64,000 bases of DNA from Prorocentrum cordatum. Its lineage: Eukaryota; Sar; Dinophyceae; Prorocentrales; Prorocentraceae. The position numbers and the translations under genes were made by a program. Positions within the stretch are counted from its first letter, which is position 1; every line of letters starts with the position of its first letter. Positions 32,454-42,261 of the stretch are shown one piece after another. Location: assembly GCA_963575745.1 (NCBI GenBank), contig CAUYUJ010018496.1, positions 73,274 to 137,273 on the forward strand, read 5' to 3'. The notes under the pieces were generated by a model. That model made no database searches. It was not told where the DNA came from and saw nothing but the letters and a program-made list of their open reading frames with translations.

Positions 32454-32990
32454 GAAGTATGGATTGCAGAGCGGGTCCGGGAGCAGCCGGCCTCGTGCGC
32501 GTGTCCATGGCGCACGGCACGGGAGCCGAAGCCGAGGTGTGTCCCCGGTCGGGGGGGCGCTTCGCTCGCCTCCCCCCCCCCACCCACATGTCAGGGGACT
32601 GCTCTTGCACGGTCAACGTTCGGGGAGGGGCAAAAACACACGGAGGCACAACGAAATGCGGATTCCCAGGAAGCTATGGGAGAATAGGGGAAGAGGGGCG
32701 GAAGCGAAGGCTCCGAAGATGTGCAAAAATCCAAGGGGAATGCTGGGCTCTGTGTCTGTCTGTCTGTGTGTTCCAGGGCCCCCTTCAAGCGTCTTCGGCC
32801 TCGGACGCGAAAGAAGGATGCCCTTGACGCCCAGCGGGGCGTCGAAGTTGGGACCACGGGAAGGGCTTCCCTTCCGATTCGGGCGGGCGGCAAGGGGGGA
32901 GGGTGGCGACGAACGCTGGGGGATCGAGGGTTGCAGGAAGGTGGCCCTCAAGGGCCCCTAAAGCTCGGGCGAAGAGAGCTGCGCACGTGC
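32454..32990. other. Dispersed-repeat segment and spacer
   Basis: 32625-32785 (CAAAAACACACGGAGGC...GTCTGTGTGTTCCAGGGCC) resembles 24450-24615. The remaining sequence has no supported gene. Confidence 0.45.
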
Positions 32991-32991
32991 C

Positions 32992-33112
32992 CCGATCCCG
33001 ACAACGCCCACCCTTGACCCGGGATCGGTGCAGATACCCTCCTGGCCAAGGTGAGAGGGCGTACGCACCGATCCTGGGCTCGGGACGGGCCTGGCCAGGA
33101 TCGGCGTTTGTG
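32992..33112. repeat. Hairpin of CCCGGGATCGGTGC arms
   Basis: CCCGGGATCGGTGC with ACCCTC pairs with GAGGGCGT and GCACCGATCCTGGG around CTGGCCAAGG. Further GATCGG/CCGATC copies flank it. Confidence 0.6.
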
Positions 33113-33204
33113 CATAGCTCTCGTTCCTATAGAAACTGCCACCTCGGGTCCGAAAGGTGCACGACAGGCACACGTCGCTTCACTCCAGTTTCACGGCCCC
33201 CCCC

Positions 33205-33375
33205 CGCTCATGAGTATGGGCGCCCTCGAGGGCGCGAAGTTATTCGCGCTTCGCGGTTCCGCTCCGATTCCTCCTCTTCCTCCTCTTCTCCACTGGGAGG
33301 CGGCGCGAGAGCGCGAAGTTATTCGCACTTCGCGCTTCGCGCAGCGCGAAGCGCGAAGCTGGGAGCCCTTGATGA
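33205..33375. mobile_element. GCGAAGTTATTCGC family, copy 2
   Basis: GAGGGCGCGAAGTTATTCGC at the left, a TCC-rich middle (33265-33290), then GCGCGAAGTTATTCGC and GCTTCGCGCAGCGCGAAGCG. The right end reads TGGGAGCCC, as in the 55810-55965 copy. Nested short palindromes make it strongly self-complementary. Confidence 0.7.
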
Positions 33376-33427
33376 GCACCCGACTGATGCGCCGCGGAGC
33401 GCTCCGCGAACCGAGCCCCGCCTAGGC

Positions 33428-33586
33428 TTACGTCGGGCCTGTCCCTCTACAGGGGGGGGATTCAAAATAGCCAAAAAATAGTGTGGGGACTATTTTTTGA
33501 GTATCTTTTGACCATTTGGGAGTATTGTTTGAGTATTTCTAAGTTTTCGTCCAGCATCCCCCTGTGGGGGGACAGGCCCGACCTAA
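33428..33586. mobile_element. MITE family 3 copy 1, 8-bp target duplication
   Basis: 159 bp bounded by TTACGTCGGGCCTGTCCC and its complement GGACAGGCCCGACCTAA, flanked on both sides by GCCTAGGC (33420-33427 and 33587-33594). The interior is AT-rich (GTGGGGACTATTTTTTGAG). Copies 2 and 3 are at 34055-34205 and 54531-54692. Confidence 0.88.
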
Positions 33587-33593
33587 GCCTAGG

Positions 33594-33830
33594 CAGAACG
33601 CGGCACGGGCACCAGCGAAAATGAGGCGAGCAGCAGCAAGGAGGGCGGGTGGGCAGCTGCAGGGCGTGTCACGGTTGGACCGAGGTCTAAGGTCGAGATT
33701 GGTTCGGGGAGGGTGCCCTAATGTTCTTCGTGTCTGCTCTGCTGGATGTTCCTGTGCATCTTGGGGGCGTCTGCCCTCGAGCGATCTCGTGGTGTGGGGT
33801 GTGTTGGCTGGCGGGGTCTCGTGTTCTCGA
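33594..33830. repeat. Spacer with a GTCGAGNTNGGTTCGGGGAGG dispersed repeat
   Basis: 33696-33765 (AAGGTCGAGATTGGTTCGGG ... ATGTTCTTCGTG ... GGATGTTCCTGTGCATC) recurs at 54328-54395 and, partly, 54819-54875. The remainder is unremarkable. Confidence 0.65.
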
Positions 33831-34030
33831 GTCGGTGGCGAGCCTGGGGTGGGAGTGAGAAGGAGAAGGCCTTCTCTGAATGCTCGGACGTTCCCAGGTC
33901 TTCTGAGAAGCTTCCTGAGCCTTCCGCGGAGACCGAAGACTTCCCAGAAGGCCGGGCGCCCTCTGACAAACACCGCCGTCTTCTGAGGGGGCTTCCTCCT
34001 TCTCCCTTCCCCTCCTCGCCTGCCGCCGAC
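33831..34030. mobile_element. MITE family 5 (GGCGGCGAG / CTTCTGAGAAG), copy 1
   Basis: Ends GTCGGTGGCGAG...GAGTGAGAAGG and CCTTCTC...CTCGCCTGCCGCCGAC are inverted. The interior carries several CTTCTGAGAAG-like inverted motifs. Same family as 34398-34616 and 35167-35536. Confidence 0.7.
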
Positions 34031-34054
34031 AGAAGGAGGTTCATCTGTCCTAGG

Positions 34055-34205
34055 TTGGCATGTCCCTCAACAGGAGGATTTTTCAAGAATGAAATAGTCT
34101 GGGGACGACTTTTCGATTAGAATATGTTTGACCATTTTTGTGTATTGTTTGGCTATTTGCCATTCTCTTCCAAAATCCGCCTGCGAAAAGACAGGCCCGA
34201 CCTAC
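34055..34205. mobile_element. MITE family 3, copy 2
   Basis: TTGGCATGTCCC...AACAGGAGG to CCGCCTG...ACAGGCCCGACCTAC, flanked by direct TCCTAGG (34048-34054 and 34206-34212). More diverged than the other two copies. Confidence 0.75.
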
Positions 34206-34397
34206 TCCTAGGTCCTAGGTCCGACCGTACATGGCTTGCCCCGCCCCGCCGTCGACGAGCACCCCGCTGATGGCAGGCCAGCCCCGCCCAGCCTAGGATC
34301 TGATTAGGCCCGGGGGCCCCCCCCGGGGCCCCGTCTCTCTTGGCATTGCTCAGACGTGTGCTCTCTGTTCCGGGATAGTTTTCTCTGAGAGCTGAGA
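34206..34397. other. Spacer between MITEs
   Basis: C- and G-rich, with CCTAGG motifs; no feature beyond the flanking target duplication. Confidence 0.3.
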
Positions 34398-34616
34398 GTC
34401 GGCGGCGAGCGAGGGGGGGAAGTGAGAAGGAGTAGGCTTTCTCGGGAGGCGGCGGGGCTCCTCGGAAGCCCTCGCTCGGACCTTCTGGGAAGTTTTCTGC
34501 GTCTTCGGGGAAGGCTTAGAACACTTCTCAGAAGGCCTCCCTCCTGATCACTTCTGAGAAGGCCTTCTGAGAATGGCCTTCTCCTGCTCACTTCCCCCCC
34601 TCGCCCGCCGCCGAGA
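34398..34616. mobile_element. MITE family 5, copy 2
   Basis: GTCGGCGGCGAGCGAGGGGG at the left and CCCCCCCTCGCCCGCCGCCGA at the right are inverted. The interior has GCGTCTTCGGGGAAGGCTTA and repeated CTTCTGAGAAGG, as in copy 3. Confidence 0.8.
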
Positions 34617-35166
34617 GAGGGTTTCAGATCAGAAGCCGGCAGCGCAGGGTGGCCCGTGAGCTCTTTCCGGCGCCGGGCAGGCATCCCCGGAGCGACTTGC
34701 TTGAACTCGCGGCGTGTCCCGAGAGCGTTCTCCTATTCGTTCCCAATGCGCGGGCTCGAAGCCTTTCCGCAGCTCCGTCGAAGCTCCTGGGGCTCCTGCG
34801 AAGCTCCTTTCTCGAGCCTGCAAGCTCCCCGGGCATCCTTGCAAGCGCCCTTGCAGCCGTCTCCAAGAGGCGCGTTTCACACGCATTCGACTGCTCCGCT
34901 ATCCAGGTCTTGGACGCCGCAAGTTTGTCGGCGATGACTTTCGAGGAGCATCCTGGATCACCAGGCCAAAAAAGCACGCACGAAGCCGAAAAATGCACAG
35001 GGAATGGGGCGTCCGAGCGATGGCATGCCAGGCGGGCTTCAAGACTGCGCCGCACGGGCTGCTCTGGCCCAAGGGATGGCCTCTGGCGTGGCTGCAGGAG
35101 GCTCCAGCAGGGCTTGGTGCAGTCGCGAGCCGTGGAGGGGCTGCCGTGTCGATGCCGTTGAGTGTT
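34617..35166. other. No supported gene
   Basis: Frames on both strands are open, but no domain is visible. 34640-35160 looks like ordinary unique sequence. Confidence 0.35.
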
Positions 35167-35536
35167 CGGCGGCGAGCGAGGGGGAAATTGAGAATCGAAT
35201 AAAAAACGCCATAAGCATAAACTCTTGGCCGTCCGCGCGGATTTCTTGGATCCACGCTGGGACCCCCAGTGGCGCCTCCTGCGCCGCCCCTGGCGCGCTC
35301 CGCGCGCCAGGGAGTGGGGGTCCAGCGCAGACCCAAGAAATCCGCGCACAGCGCCAAAAGTTTTTGTTTGAGAAGGCCTCTCAGAAGACGGCGGGACTTC
35401 TCTGAAGCCCTCGCGCCTTCTGAGAAGTTTTCTGCGTCTTCGGGGAAGGCTTAGAACACTTCTCAGGAGGCCGGGGAACTTCCGAGCCTTCTGAGAAGAC
35501 CCGCCCCTTCTCACTTTCCCCCCTCGCTCGCCGCCG
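35167..35536. mobile_element. MITE family 5 copy 3, interrupted by a family 2 element
   Basis: CGGCGGCGAGCGAGGGGG (left) and CCCCCCTCGCTCGCCGCCG (right) form a near-perfect inverted repeat. The element is longer than its relatives only because a family 2 hairpin element sits at 35195-35367. Confidence 0.8.
35195..35367. mobile_element. MITE family 2 copy 2, nested with a 7-bp target duplication
   Basis: Arms GTCCGCGCGGATTTCTTGGA / CCAAGAAATCCGCGC and loop GGCGCGCTCCGCGCGCC match the family 2 element at 23014-23202. Direct TTGAGAA flanks it at 35188-35194 and 35368-35374, inside a family 5 element. The insertion therefore postdates that element. Confidence 0.82.
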
Positions 35537-36334
35537 AATTGTGACCGGCCGGCAAGCAGCGCGAGGTTGAGAAAGCATTTCGGGAGCCTTGAGAAACGGG
35601 GGTCGATGCAGACGGGGGTAAGTCAGAGCGCCGGATCTTGCAGGATCCTGCCGAGCCAGGGTCGCATTGGCCCAGGCTTGGATGCAGGATGCTGCAGGGC
35701 CTTGCAGGATCCTGCAGGGCCCGACTGTCCCAGGTTTGCATTGACTCGGGTCAGTGGGTGCCCGAGCATTGTCATTCAGCAGCAACTGGTTTTGCTCATC
35801 CTGGAAAGCGGCCAGAGGCTGAAGAAACACTGTCACATCATAGCTGATGTTTCCAAGGCCCTGGGGGTCCACGAGCTCAGTAAAAGATATCGCGACTTGG
35901 GGAAGAAATCCCACCAGCACTTTAGGGCGTAGGTGGTCTGCCGATCTTTTTCTTTTCTCTTCCAAAACCCTCTTCCCTTCGGGGAGGGGTGCTCTCCCTC
36001 CCGCCGGTACCATCCCCCCCACACCTCCCTGAGGTTTTACTTTTGGGGGGGGGGGGGGGGGGGCGCCACGTGCCAGGGTTTGTTGTTTCGCCCAGGATGG
36101 CTCCAAGAGGGCCCCCGATGCTCCAAGATGGCACTCGCACTGCCAGGACGACCCGCCCTCATCTTTTGTGCGCGCTCCTCTCCTGTCTGGCCGCCCCCCA
36201 ATGGCTTCGCCTCGGGCCCCTCCCTGACCTGATCGACGCCTGCCCCCCATGCGCTGCGAAGAAGAGGGGCACTGGAGCCGCAGAAAAGTACACGGAAGAG
36301 ACACGAATGCTCGGAACTCCGTTCGCAGCTCTCG
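35537..36334. other. No supported gene; short GCAGGATCCTGC palindromes
   Basis: 35636-35725 contains several GCAGGATCCTGCAGGGCC-type units. A minus-strand frame over 35500-35940 has a fairly protein-like stretch (VGFLPQVAISFTELVDPQG) but no recognised domain. G-run of about 17 at 36046-36063. Confidence 0.35.
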
Positions 36335-36443
36335 GTTCGGCGCTGGACCCTTCTGAGCTGGACCCGTCCTCGGGTGCCTCCGGTGCTCTCCCGCGCGGCC
36401 AGGAGGGAGGCCCAGCGCCGATCCAAGAACTCTGCGCGGACCG
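36335..36443. mobile_element. MITE family 2, core fragment
   Basis: CGGCGCTGGACCC...CGCGCGGCCAGGAGGGAGG...CCAGCGCCGATCCAAGAA...CGCGCGGACC retains the loop and inner arms of family 2; the outer arms are not recognisable. Confidence 0.6.
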
Positions 36444-36479
36444 TTGAGGGCCAGTGTTTGTGCAGTGATCCTCCGCGGG

Positions 36480-36726
36480 GGTGAGCAGGCACCGACCGTC
36501 CCGGCATTCCTCTGGGCCTGCCACGAAATGTTCCTAGAACCCAAAAGTGTTCGAATAACAGAAACAATGCTCTGAGGACATTATAACCCGATGCGCGAGA
36601 ACAGGGCAGTCCAGGCCAGAAAAGTTCTAAGAAGATGTCGTGGGAATCCACAAAAGGTTCTTAGAACATTCTGTGGTAGGCCTATGGGCACGCCAAGACG
36701 CTTCGCCACTGCTCGAATGTCGTCCT
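36480..36726. mobile_element. MITE family 1 copy 2, inverted relative to copy 1
   Basis: GAGCAGGCACCGACCGTCCC...CCTGCCACGAAATGTTCCTA to GGTTCTTAGAACATTCTG...GGTAGGCCTATGGGC...GCCACTGCTCGAATGT. Similarity to the reverse complement of 22585-22830 runs through the whole element. Confidence 0.8.
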
Positions 36727-37088
36727 GGAGTGTGATGCTCGCTGTGCTCGGCCTCTCGGGCGTCTTCCCAGCCCCCGGGCCGTCCGAAGAGCACCCCGGA
36801 GTCCGCGACCCGTCTCCACCGGAGCGCCTGTCCCCGCATGCTGATATGTTGCTCGTCCGCGTCAACCTTCCCCCTTCTCTCCATCCTCCACCTCAGTCAC
36901 CCTCCTCCTCGCTCCCAACCGCCGCCCCCCCCCCCTCCACCCTACTGCCCCGCATCCCGTCGGTTCCAGTCTCGAACCCAGCGCTGATTTCGAGTCCAAA
37001 GTGCACTGGCCCGCCTCCCACCATCATTTTTCCGATCCTCGTCCTTTTTTTTCGGATGCAGCTTCTGGGAGGTTAAATTCTGACTTTA
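36727..37088. other. No supported gene
   Basis: An ATG at 36717 opens a frame with a signal-peptide-like start (MSSWSVMLAVLGLSGVFPA), but it begins inside a MITE end and has no further support. TCC/CCT-rich 36870-36945. Confidence 0.3.
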
Positions 37089-37180
37089 CCCTGGTCCAAA
37101 GTCCGCCTAATTCCGCTCAATCCGAATCAATCCCGCTTGATCCAGCCTAATCCCGCTGAGTCCGCGGCCTAAAACGGCGT
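37089..37180. repeat. Decamer repeat CCGCTYAATC
   Basis: Seven or so diverged 10-bp units in a row (CCGCCTAATT, CCGCTCAATC, CGAATCAATC, CCGCTTGATC, CAGCCTAATC, CCGCTGAGTC). Confidence 0.7.
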
Positions 37181-37407
37181 AACAGCCCCGAAAAATGGGG
37201 ATTGATCCGTTTAATTTTTCCGACGGAGACCTCCCAGCATTTGCCTCCTAATGTTCTTGCCCATTGTGCTCCGCTCCCCCTTTGTCCGATCGGCTGGCCC
37301 CCCGGCCCTCCTCTCCTCGGTTCTGGTCCTCCTTCCTGATCGGCGGCGCCCTCCCCCCCCCACCCTACCCATCCCATCCCTTCTGCAGCAAGTCATGGGA
37401 GCCTCTT

Positions 37408-37482
37408 AATTCCGTCTCTAGCGTCGGTCAGCGTCGATGTAGCATCGATTAGCGTCGAGTTAGCGTCGACGAGGGTCGATTC
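37408..37482. repeat. TAGCGTCGA short tandem repeat
   Basis: About six units of 10-13 bp containing AGCGTCG or AGCATCGAT. Confidence 0.65.
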
Positions 37483-37659
37483 TCAAGAGCCAACAAGATG
37501 GTATGGAAGGCTCCCATGAGTTGCCACCGAACATCCCCCCTTTCCAACCCCACCCCACCCGGCAGCTGCTGTCGGTGCGCCAGCGCGCCATAGAGGCGTT
37601 CGAGGCGGGGTTCGTTCTTTCGCGCGCGTCGGTCGGCAAGCGTGCGCGCGGGGGAGTAG

Positions 37660-37795
37660 GGGGAGGAGGAAGAGGAGGAGGAGGAGGAGGAGGAGGAGGA
37701 GGACGGCGGGAAATGAGAGAGTTGGAGGAGGAGGAGGAGGAGGAGGAGGAGGAGGAGGAGGAGGAGGGGGAGGGGGAGGGGGAGGAGGAGGACAT
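37660..37795 (+). repeat. GGA/GAG tract
   Basis: Purine trinucleotide repeat in two blocks separated by GACGGCGGGAAATGAGAG. No coding support. Confidence 0.9.
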
Positions 37796-38535
37796 CTTCC
37801 GCCTATTGGATGTTGACGGAGGGTCTGTGGAAGCGGGCCGAGGCACAGAATAGAGCGCATCCCTTTAGAATAGAGCGCATCCCCCAACGAGAAGTCAGGA
37901 AAGAAGTTGATCAGAGCTCCCGTATCGTGTTCGAGGTTCCTCGCGCTTATTGTACGGAGCATGGTCTTGAAGGTCATCGTCGGTCTTCGCTAGACGCTTG
38001 TCGCCGATCTCCCACACTCCACCAGTTCCACCCCTTCTCCATGCTTGACGTCCATGCTTGGCGTCGTGGTTGGCCCGAGGCCGTCTCCCGACGCGCAGGA
38101 AGCTTTCGCTGCGCCCACCGAGACTGCATCCTATTCTCCCGTTGCTCGTTCCTCCTCCTCCTCCTCCTCCTCTTCCTCCTCCTCCTCCTCCTCCACAATT
38201 ACTCAATATGAAAATACTCTCCCTCTTCCCCTGATGGCGTCCGGGTGATGGCCGCGCACCCTCCGCGTACTGTTTTTTTACACAGATTTCCCGGGAAAAC
38301 CCGGGAAACGACTCTCGCTGAGGCGCTGGCGCAATTTTTTCCCAAAATGCTGCTCTCGTTGAGGCGCCAGCCTCATTTCTGCTCCCGAATCGTTCCGAAT
38401 CGTGCTCCCGCTGCAGCGTGGGCCTCATTTTCGGATCGGTGTTTGGCCTCCGTCGTTCAGGATGGCGTTCTCGCCCCAGCGCGGGCCTCTTTCTCGCGCG
38501 CCCATCCGCCCGCCACCACCGCGCCGCACCACCAC
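37796..38535. other. Spacer with dispersed-repeat fragments
   Basis: TCC tract at 38150-38195. 38340-38465 contains three related segments (TGCTCCCGCTGCAGCGTGGGCCTCATTTT-like) that match the reverse of the 24950-24985 / 25530-25560 modules. No gene. Confidence 0.45.
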
Positions 38536-38697
38536 CCACCACCACCACCACCACAACCACCACCAGCACCACCACCAGCACCACCAGCACCACCACACCA
38601 CCACCACCACCAACCACCACCACCACCACCACCACCACCACCACCACCACCACCACCACCACCACCACCACCACCACCACCACCACCACCACCACGA
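38536..38697 (+). repeat. CCA trinucleotide microsatellite
   Basis: Nearly pure CAC/CCA run with a few AAC and AGC interruptions. Frames are poly-His, poly-Pro and poly-Thr and are not considered coding. Confidence 0.92.
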
Positions 38698-39505
38698 CAA
38701 CCACGCACACACGCACGCACGCACGCACGTGCACCACCACCCACTACGCACGCGCGCGCGGAGCCACAGGTCCGCTACGACACGCGTCCGCGGATAAAGA
38801 AAATCAGCGCCATGGTAAGGGATGGGAGGGAGGGGCAGGACGTCAGATATGACGCGAGCGCACCTAGCTTGTCCTCCTCCTCCTCCTCCTCCCCCTCCTC
38901 CTCCCCTCGACAGGAAAGAGTGCAGAGCTGCGGGCGTGATGGCCATTGCGACCCATTAGATTCATTGGCTTACGCCGCACCGCCGGCCCCTTGTGGCGGC
39001 AGCAAGAGTGAAAGACGGCGTTCGCGGAACCCGCGCGATCGCTGGGCAGTCTTGGGGGTTCGGCCTGCTTTACGCAGCGTGTGGGGTTCAAGGGGGGGCA
39101 TTGTAGAGGTTTGTTTTGAAGTTGTTCGTGGTCTTATGTGGGTTTCTTGGGGTTTTCACGGGCCTGTCCTAGGCCTCCTTTTCCACCCCCTGGATAGGCT
39201 GGGGGATCGTTGAGACCCAGCTGGGGGTGCATTCGGCCAGAAGTTCGAGAGTGGACCCAGCTCCGTCAACGAGGGGCTTCCTGAAGGCCCAAAATGGGCG
39301 GAAAACGCCCAAGAATTAGGAGTCTTATGCCTCGAGCCTCGATCCACCCCGTGCGCCTTCCTTTGCGAAAGGGCGGCACCGGCCAGTAAGGTGGATCCTC
39401 ATCCCGGACCCTCGGTGGTGGTCCCGGGCACCGAAAACGGTTCTTGGAGGCTGAACTCGAGGAGATGTTTCGGATGGTCGAAAGACCCCGAAAATCTGTG
39501 AGACA
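38698..39505. other. No supported gene
   Basis: CACG repeats at 38705-38730, a TCC block at 38871-38900, otherwise unique sequence without a recognisable frame. Confidence 0.35.
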
Positions 39506-39635
39506 TCGGCGACGACGACGAAATCTTCTTCTTCTTATTATTATTATTCCTCTTGTTTTTCTTCTTCTTATTATTATTATTCTTCTTCTTCTCCCTCCTC
39601 TCCCTCCTCCTCCTCCTCCTCATCCGTCTCCTTTT
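39506..39635 (+). repeat. CTT/ATT and TCC microsatellite
   Basis: TTCTTCTTATTATTATTATT occurs twice, followed by TTC and TCC runs. Confidence 0.85.
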
Positions 39636-40099
39636 CTTCTTCTCGATCGAGGTAGATGCCCGCGGCAGTTCTGACCGCCTCTCCAGAGATTTTTGTTTGA
39701 ACCGTTTTTGTTTTTGATCGGTTTCGGTCTCCGGGGGCCGTTGCTGGGCCCCAGGGATTTCAAAACCAAACGGACCCGGGGCGAGAAATTGCATCAGCGG
39801 ACCCGGGGAGAGGTTCGGGGAACGAATTGTGCGGAGCAGCTCGTCGGCCTCGGGAGGTTTGTTGTGGTTGGGGGGGGTCCGGGCCCCCCCCTGTCGCCGC
39901 GGCTGGATGCATTTGGGGAAACGATTGCGACTGGATTCCGGGACGGGTCCAGGGGGTTCACGGTGAACGGTCTCTGCGCGGAGAAAAGAGAAGAATTTTG
40001 CTGCAGAGCCTTAATATTTTCAGTTGTTTCGTTGTTTTCGTCGTGGAAGGGCCGCCTCCAGGCCCCGGGGCCATTCAGAGGCATTGAGGATCCCCGTCA
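39636..40099. other. No supported gene
   Basis: G-rich unique sequence; open frames but no domain. Confidence 0.3.
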
Positions 40100-40795
40100 G
40101 GGCCTCTTGGGCGCATTTAGGCGCATTTTCATGTTTTCTCGGGGCGAAGTGCTCGAATTCTCCAGTCGAGTGTCCCTTCTTACCACCCTTCTCTTGGGGC
40201 CGTCCTGGTGCTCTCCCTGGTGGTTTCGGGGGCCCTGTTGGGGCCCGTTTGTGCCGTCTGGGAGCCTTCTTGGGGGCATGCGGGAGCTTTTGGGTTGAGT
40301 TTGGCGGCCTTTTGGGTTGCTGTGGGACTCGTGGAAGCTCAAGAAGCGAATGTGATAAACTAAACGTTTCCTTTCGGGAAGGGGCAGAGGTTTGGTTCTG
40401 CCGGGCCTCTTGGGACGCGTCGTGGTGGCGTGTTGGGGCATCTAGGGGGCCTCAGGGGCCGACTGGAGGCACTGGCGGGCGTTTGGGGGCGATCTCCTCA
40501 CCAGTCGTAACTCGCGCTCTGGAGCAGTCTGGGGAGCCTTGCGGGACCCATTTGGGGACTTTTGGGGGGCCGTCCTGGGGCCGTCCTGGGTCGGTTTGGT
40601 GGTTTCTGGGGCCTCTTGGCGTCTATTTGGCTCGTCTTGGGGTCCTCTTAGGACCGTCATGCGGCTTTCCAGCGCCGTTGCTATGGTTTCTGAGGCCTTC
40701 GTGGGGCGCCCGGAGGCCTTTTTGGAACCTTTTTGAAAGCCTCTGGGGCTGTAGGGGTTCGATCTAAATAATATAACATATATGTAAATATACAC

Positions 40796-40831
<36 letters not shown>

Positions 40832-41455
40832 GCCGTCGGCCTATCCCGCCACCGTGCCTTGGTTGTCGGCCTGAGATCCTTGGCGCCTGGGTTGCGGGTT
40901 AGAAGTTACATGCCTCAAATGGTACATGGGGCTTCTTTTGAGCTTCTTGTGGGGGCCTCGTGGCGCCTCTTGGGGGCCTCCTGGGCCCTGTTGGGCGCCT
41001 CTTGGGCCCCCTCTGGGGCCGTTTTGGGGCGGAAGGTTCGGATTGTTGGTTCAGGCTCCCTTTCTTGGGCCCCTCTTTGGGCCATCTTGGGGCATTCCTG
41101 GGCCGTGTTGGGAAATCTCTTGGGCCGTCTTGGCGCCCTCTTGGGCCGTTTCGGGCGCCTCTTTGGAGCGTCTTGGGCCTCTTGGGGGACTTTTGGGGCC
41201 GTGTTCAACGCCGTGGAGGCCGAAAAGCCGTTGCATGATAAAAATGTACGTGTTCCCATCGGAATTCGACGATTTTGGCCTCTGGGGCCTCTCTTTGGAA
41301 TGCTCTTGGAGGCTTCCTGGGCCGTCTGGGAGGCTTCTGGGACCGTCTTGGTGCCATCCTGGGCGTCTTGGGCCGACCTTTGGGCGTCTTGGCGGCCTCT
41401 TGGGCCGTCGTGGGGGCTGCTTGGAGCCCTCTGGGGCCTCGTGGGGCCTGATGAC
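40100..41455. repeat. Degenerate TTGGGGCCGTCTTGG array
   Basis: Loose repeats of about 20 bp (TCTTGGGCCGTCTTGG, CTCTTGGGGGCCTCCTGGG), i.e. the opposite strand of the family at 21240-22005. Interrupted at 40300-40400, by a TA microsatellite at 40796-40827 and at 41230-41280. Frames are Trp/Gly/Leu-rich on one strand and Pro/Lys/Arg-rich on the other. Confidence 0.7.
40796..40827. repeat. TA dinucleotide microsatellite
   Basis: ATGTATATATA... to ATAGTGG, about 30 bp of TA. Confidence 0.9.
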
Positions 41456-42261
41456 AACTTTGCCCCCCCCCCCTCCAAACCGGCCGGACTGGGCTCCCGG
41501 GGGAGGGGTTTGGGGAGGGTGAAGCATCTCACACGCCGTGACCCCAAGGGGTCTGCGGATATGAAGTCAATATGCTCAGTAGCGTGTTGCTGGGACCATC
41601 GAAGGGCAGATGCTCTGACGAAGTACAAGCACGTCTGGCAGGGCTGGCAAGCCGAAAGAATACCCAGCTCTTCTCGAAGCCAGGCTGCTCACAAGAGATC
41701 GGACGTCGGCGAGCTGTTACGCTACGCACTGCGCTTGGGGGGACCAGGCGACACATAATATCTCCTCCGGTCCCACGAAGTAGAGCGACACGCCGTGAGC
41801 TCGCAAAGCATAGCGTGTCGCAGGGGCCGCCACCGCCGCCGCCGCGACAGGCGGAAGCGGGACGGCGTCAGGCGCATGAGAGATCGGCAGTGCCAGATAT
41901 CCGACGATCTGATTTGTTTCCACCAGCGGTTTTCCCTTGATTGCCTTCGGTGGCTGTTGCCGGGCCCCGGGACCATCAGAACGGGCCCCGGGGCCGCGGA
42001 TTGAAAAAAACACGTGGGTGGACATCAAGCTTTTCAGGCTCAGGGCTTCCAGAAGCGGCCGCGTGTGGCCGCATGCCCTTCCAGCGACAGGCCCTCCTGT
42101 GGCCAGGGACGCCTGTCCTCCACCTCTGCATCCGGCGCGCAGCTCCCGGATGCTCCGCACATGCGTGAATCCAGCCAGGTGTGTCTCCGGCGCTCCGGGA
42201 GGCCACTGAGCCTGAGGCGCTGCGCTGGGCGGGGCCTCCCAGACCCCCGACGTGGTGATTG
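41456..42261. other. No supported gene
   Basis: Unique sequence. A segment at 41783-41860 (GCGTGTCGC-GGGCCGCC-CCGCCGCGACA) also appears at 47555-47595, suggesting another small dispersed repeat. Confidence 0.4.

Noticed and set aside
35500-35940. Minus-strand exon (VGFLPQVAISFTELVDPQG)
   Set aside because: Short, no domain, surrounded by GCAGGATCCTGC repeats; the plus strand is also open.
36717-36890. First exon with a signal peptide
   Set aside because: Its ATG lies inside the end of a MITE and the frame loses protein character within 50 codons.
38245-39213. Poly-His/Pro/Thr frame
   Set aside because: Spans a CCA microsatellite; the flanks show no protein-like sequence.
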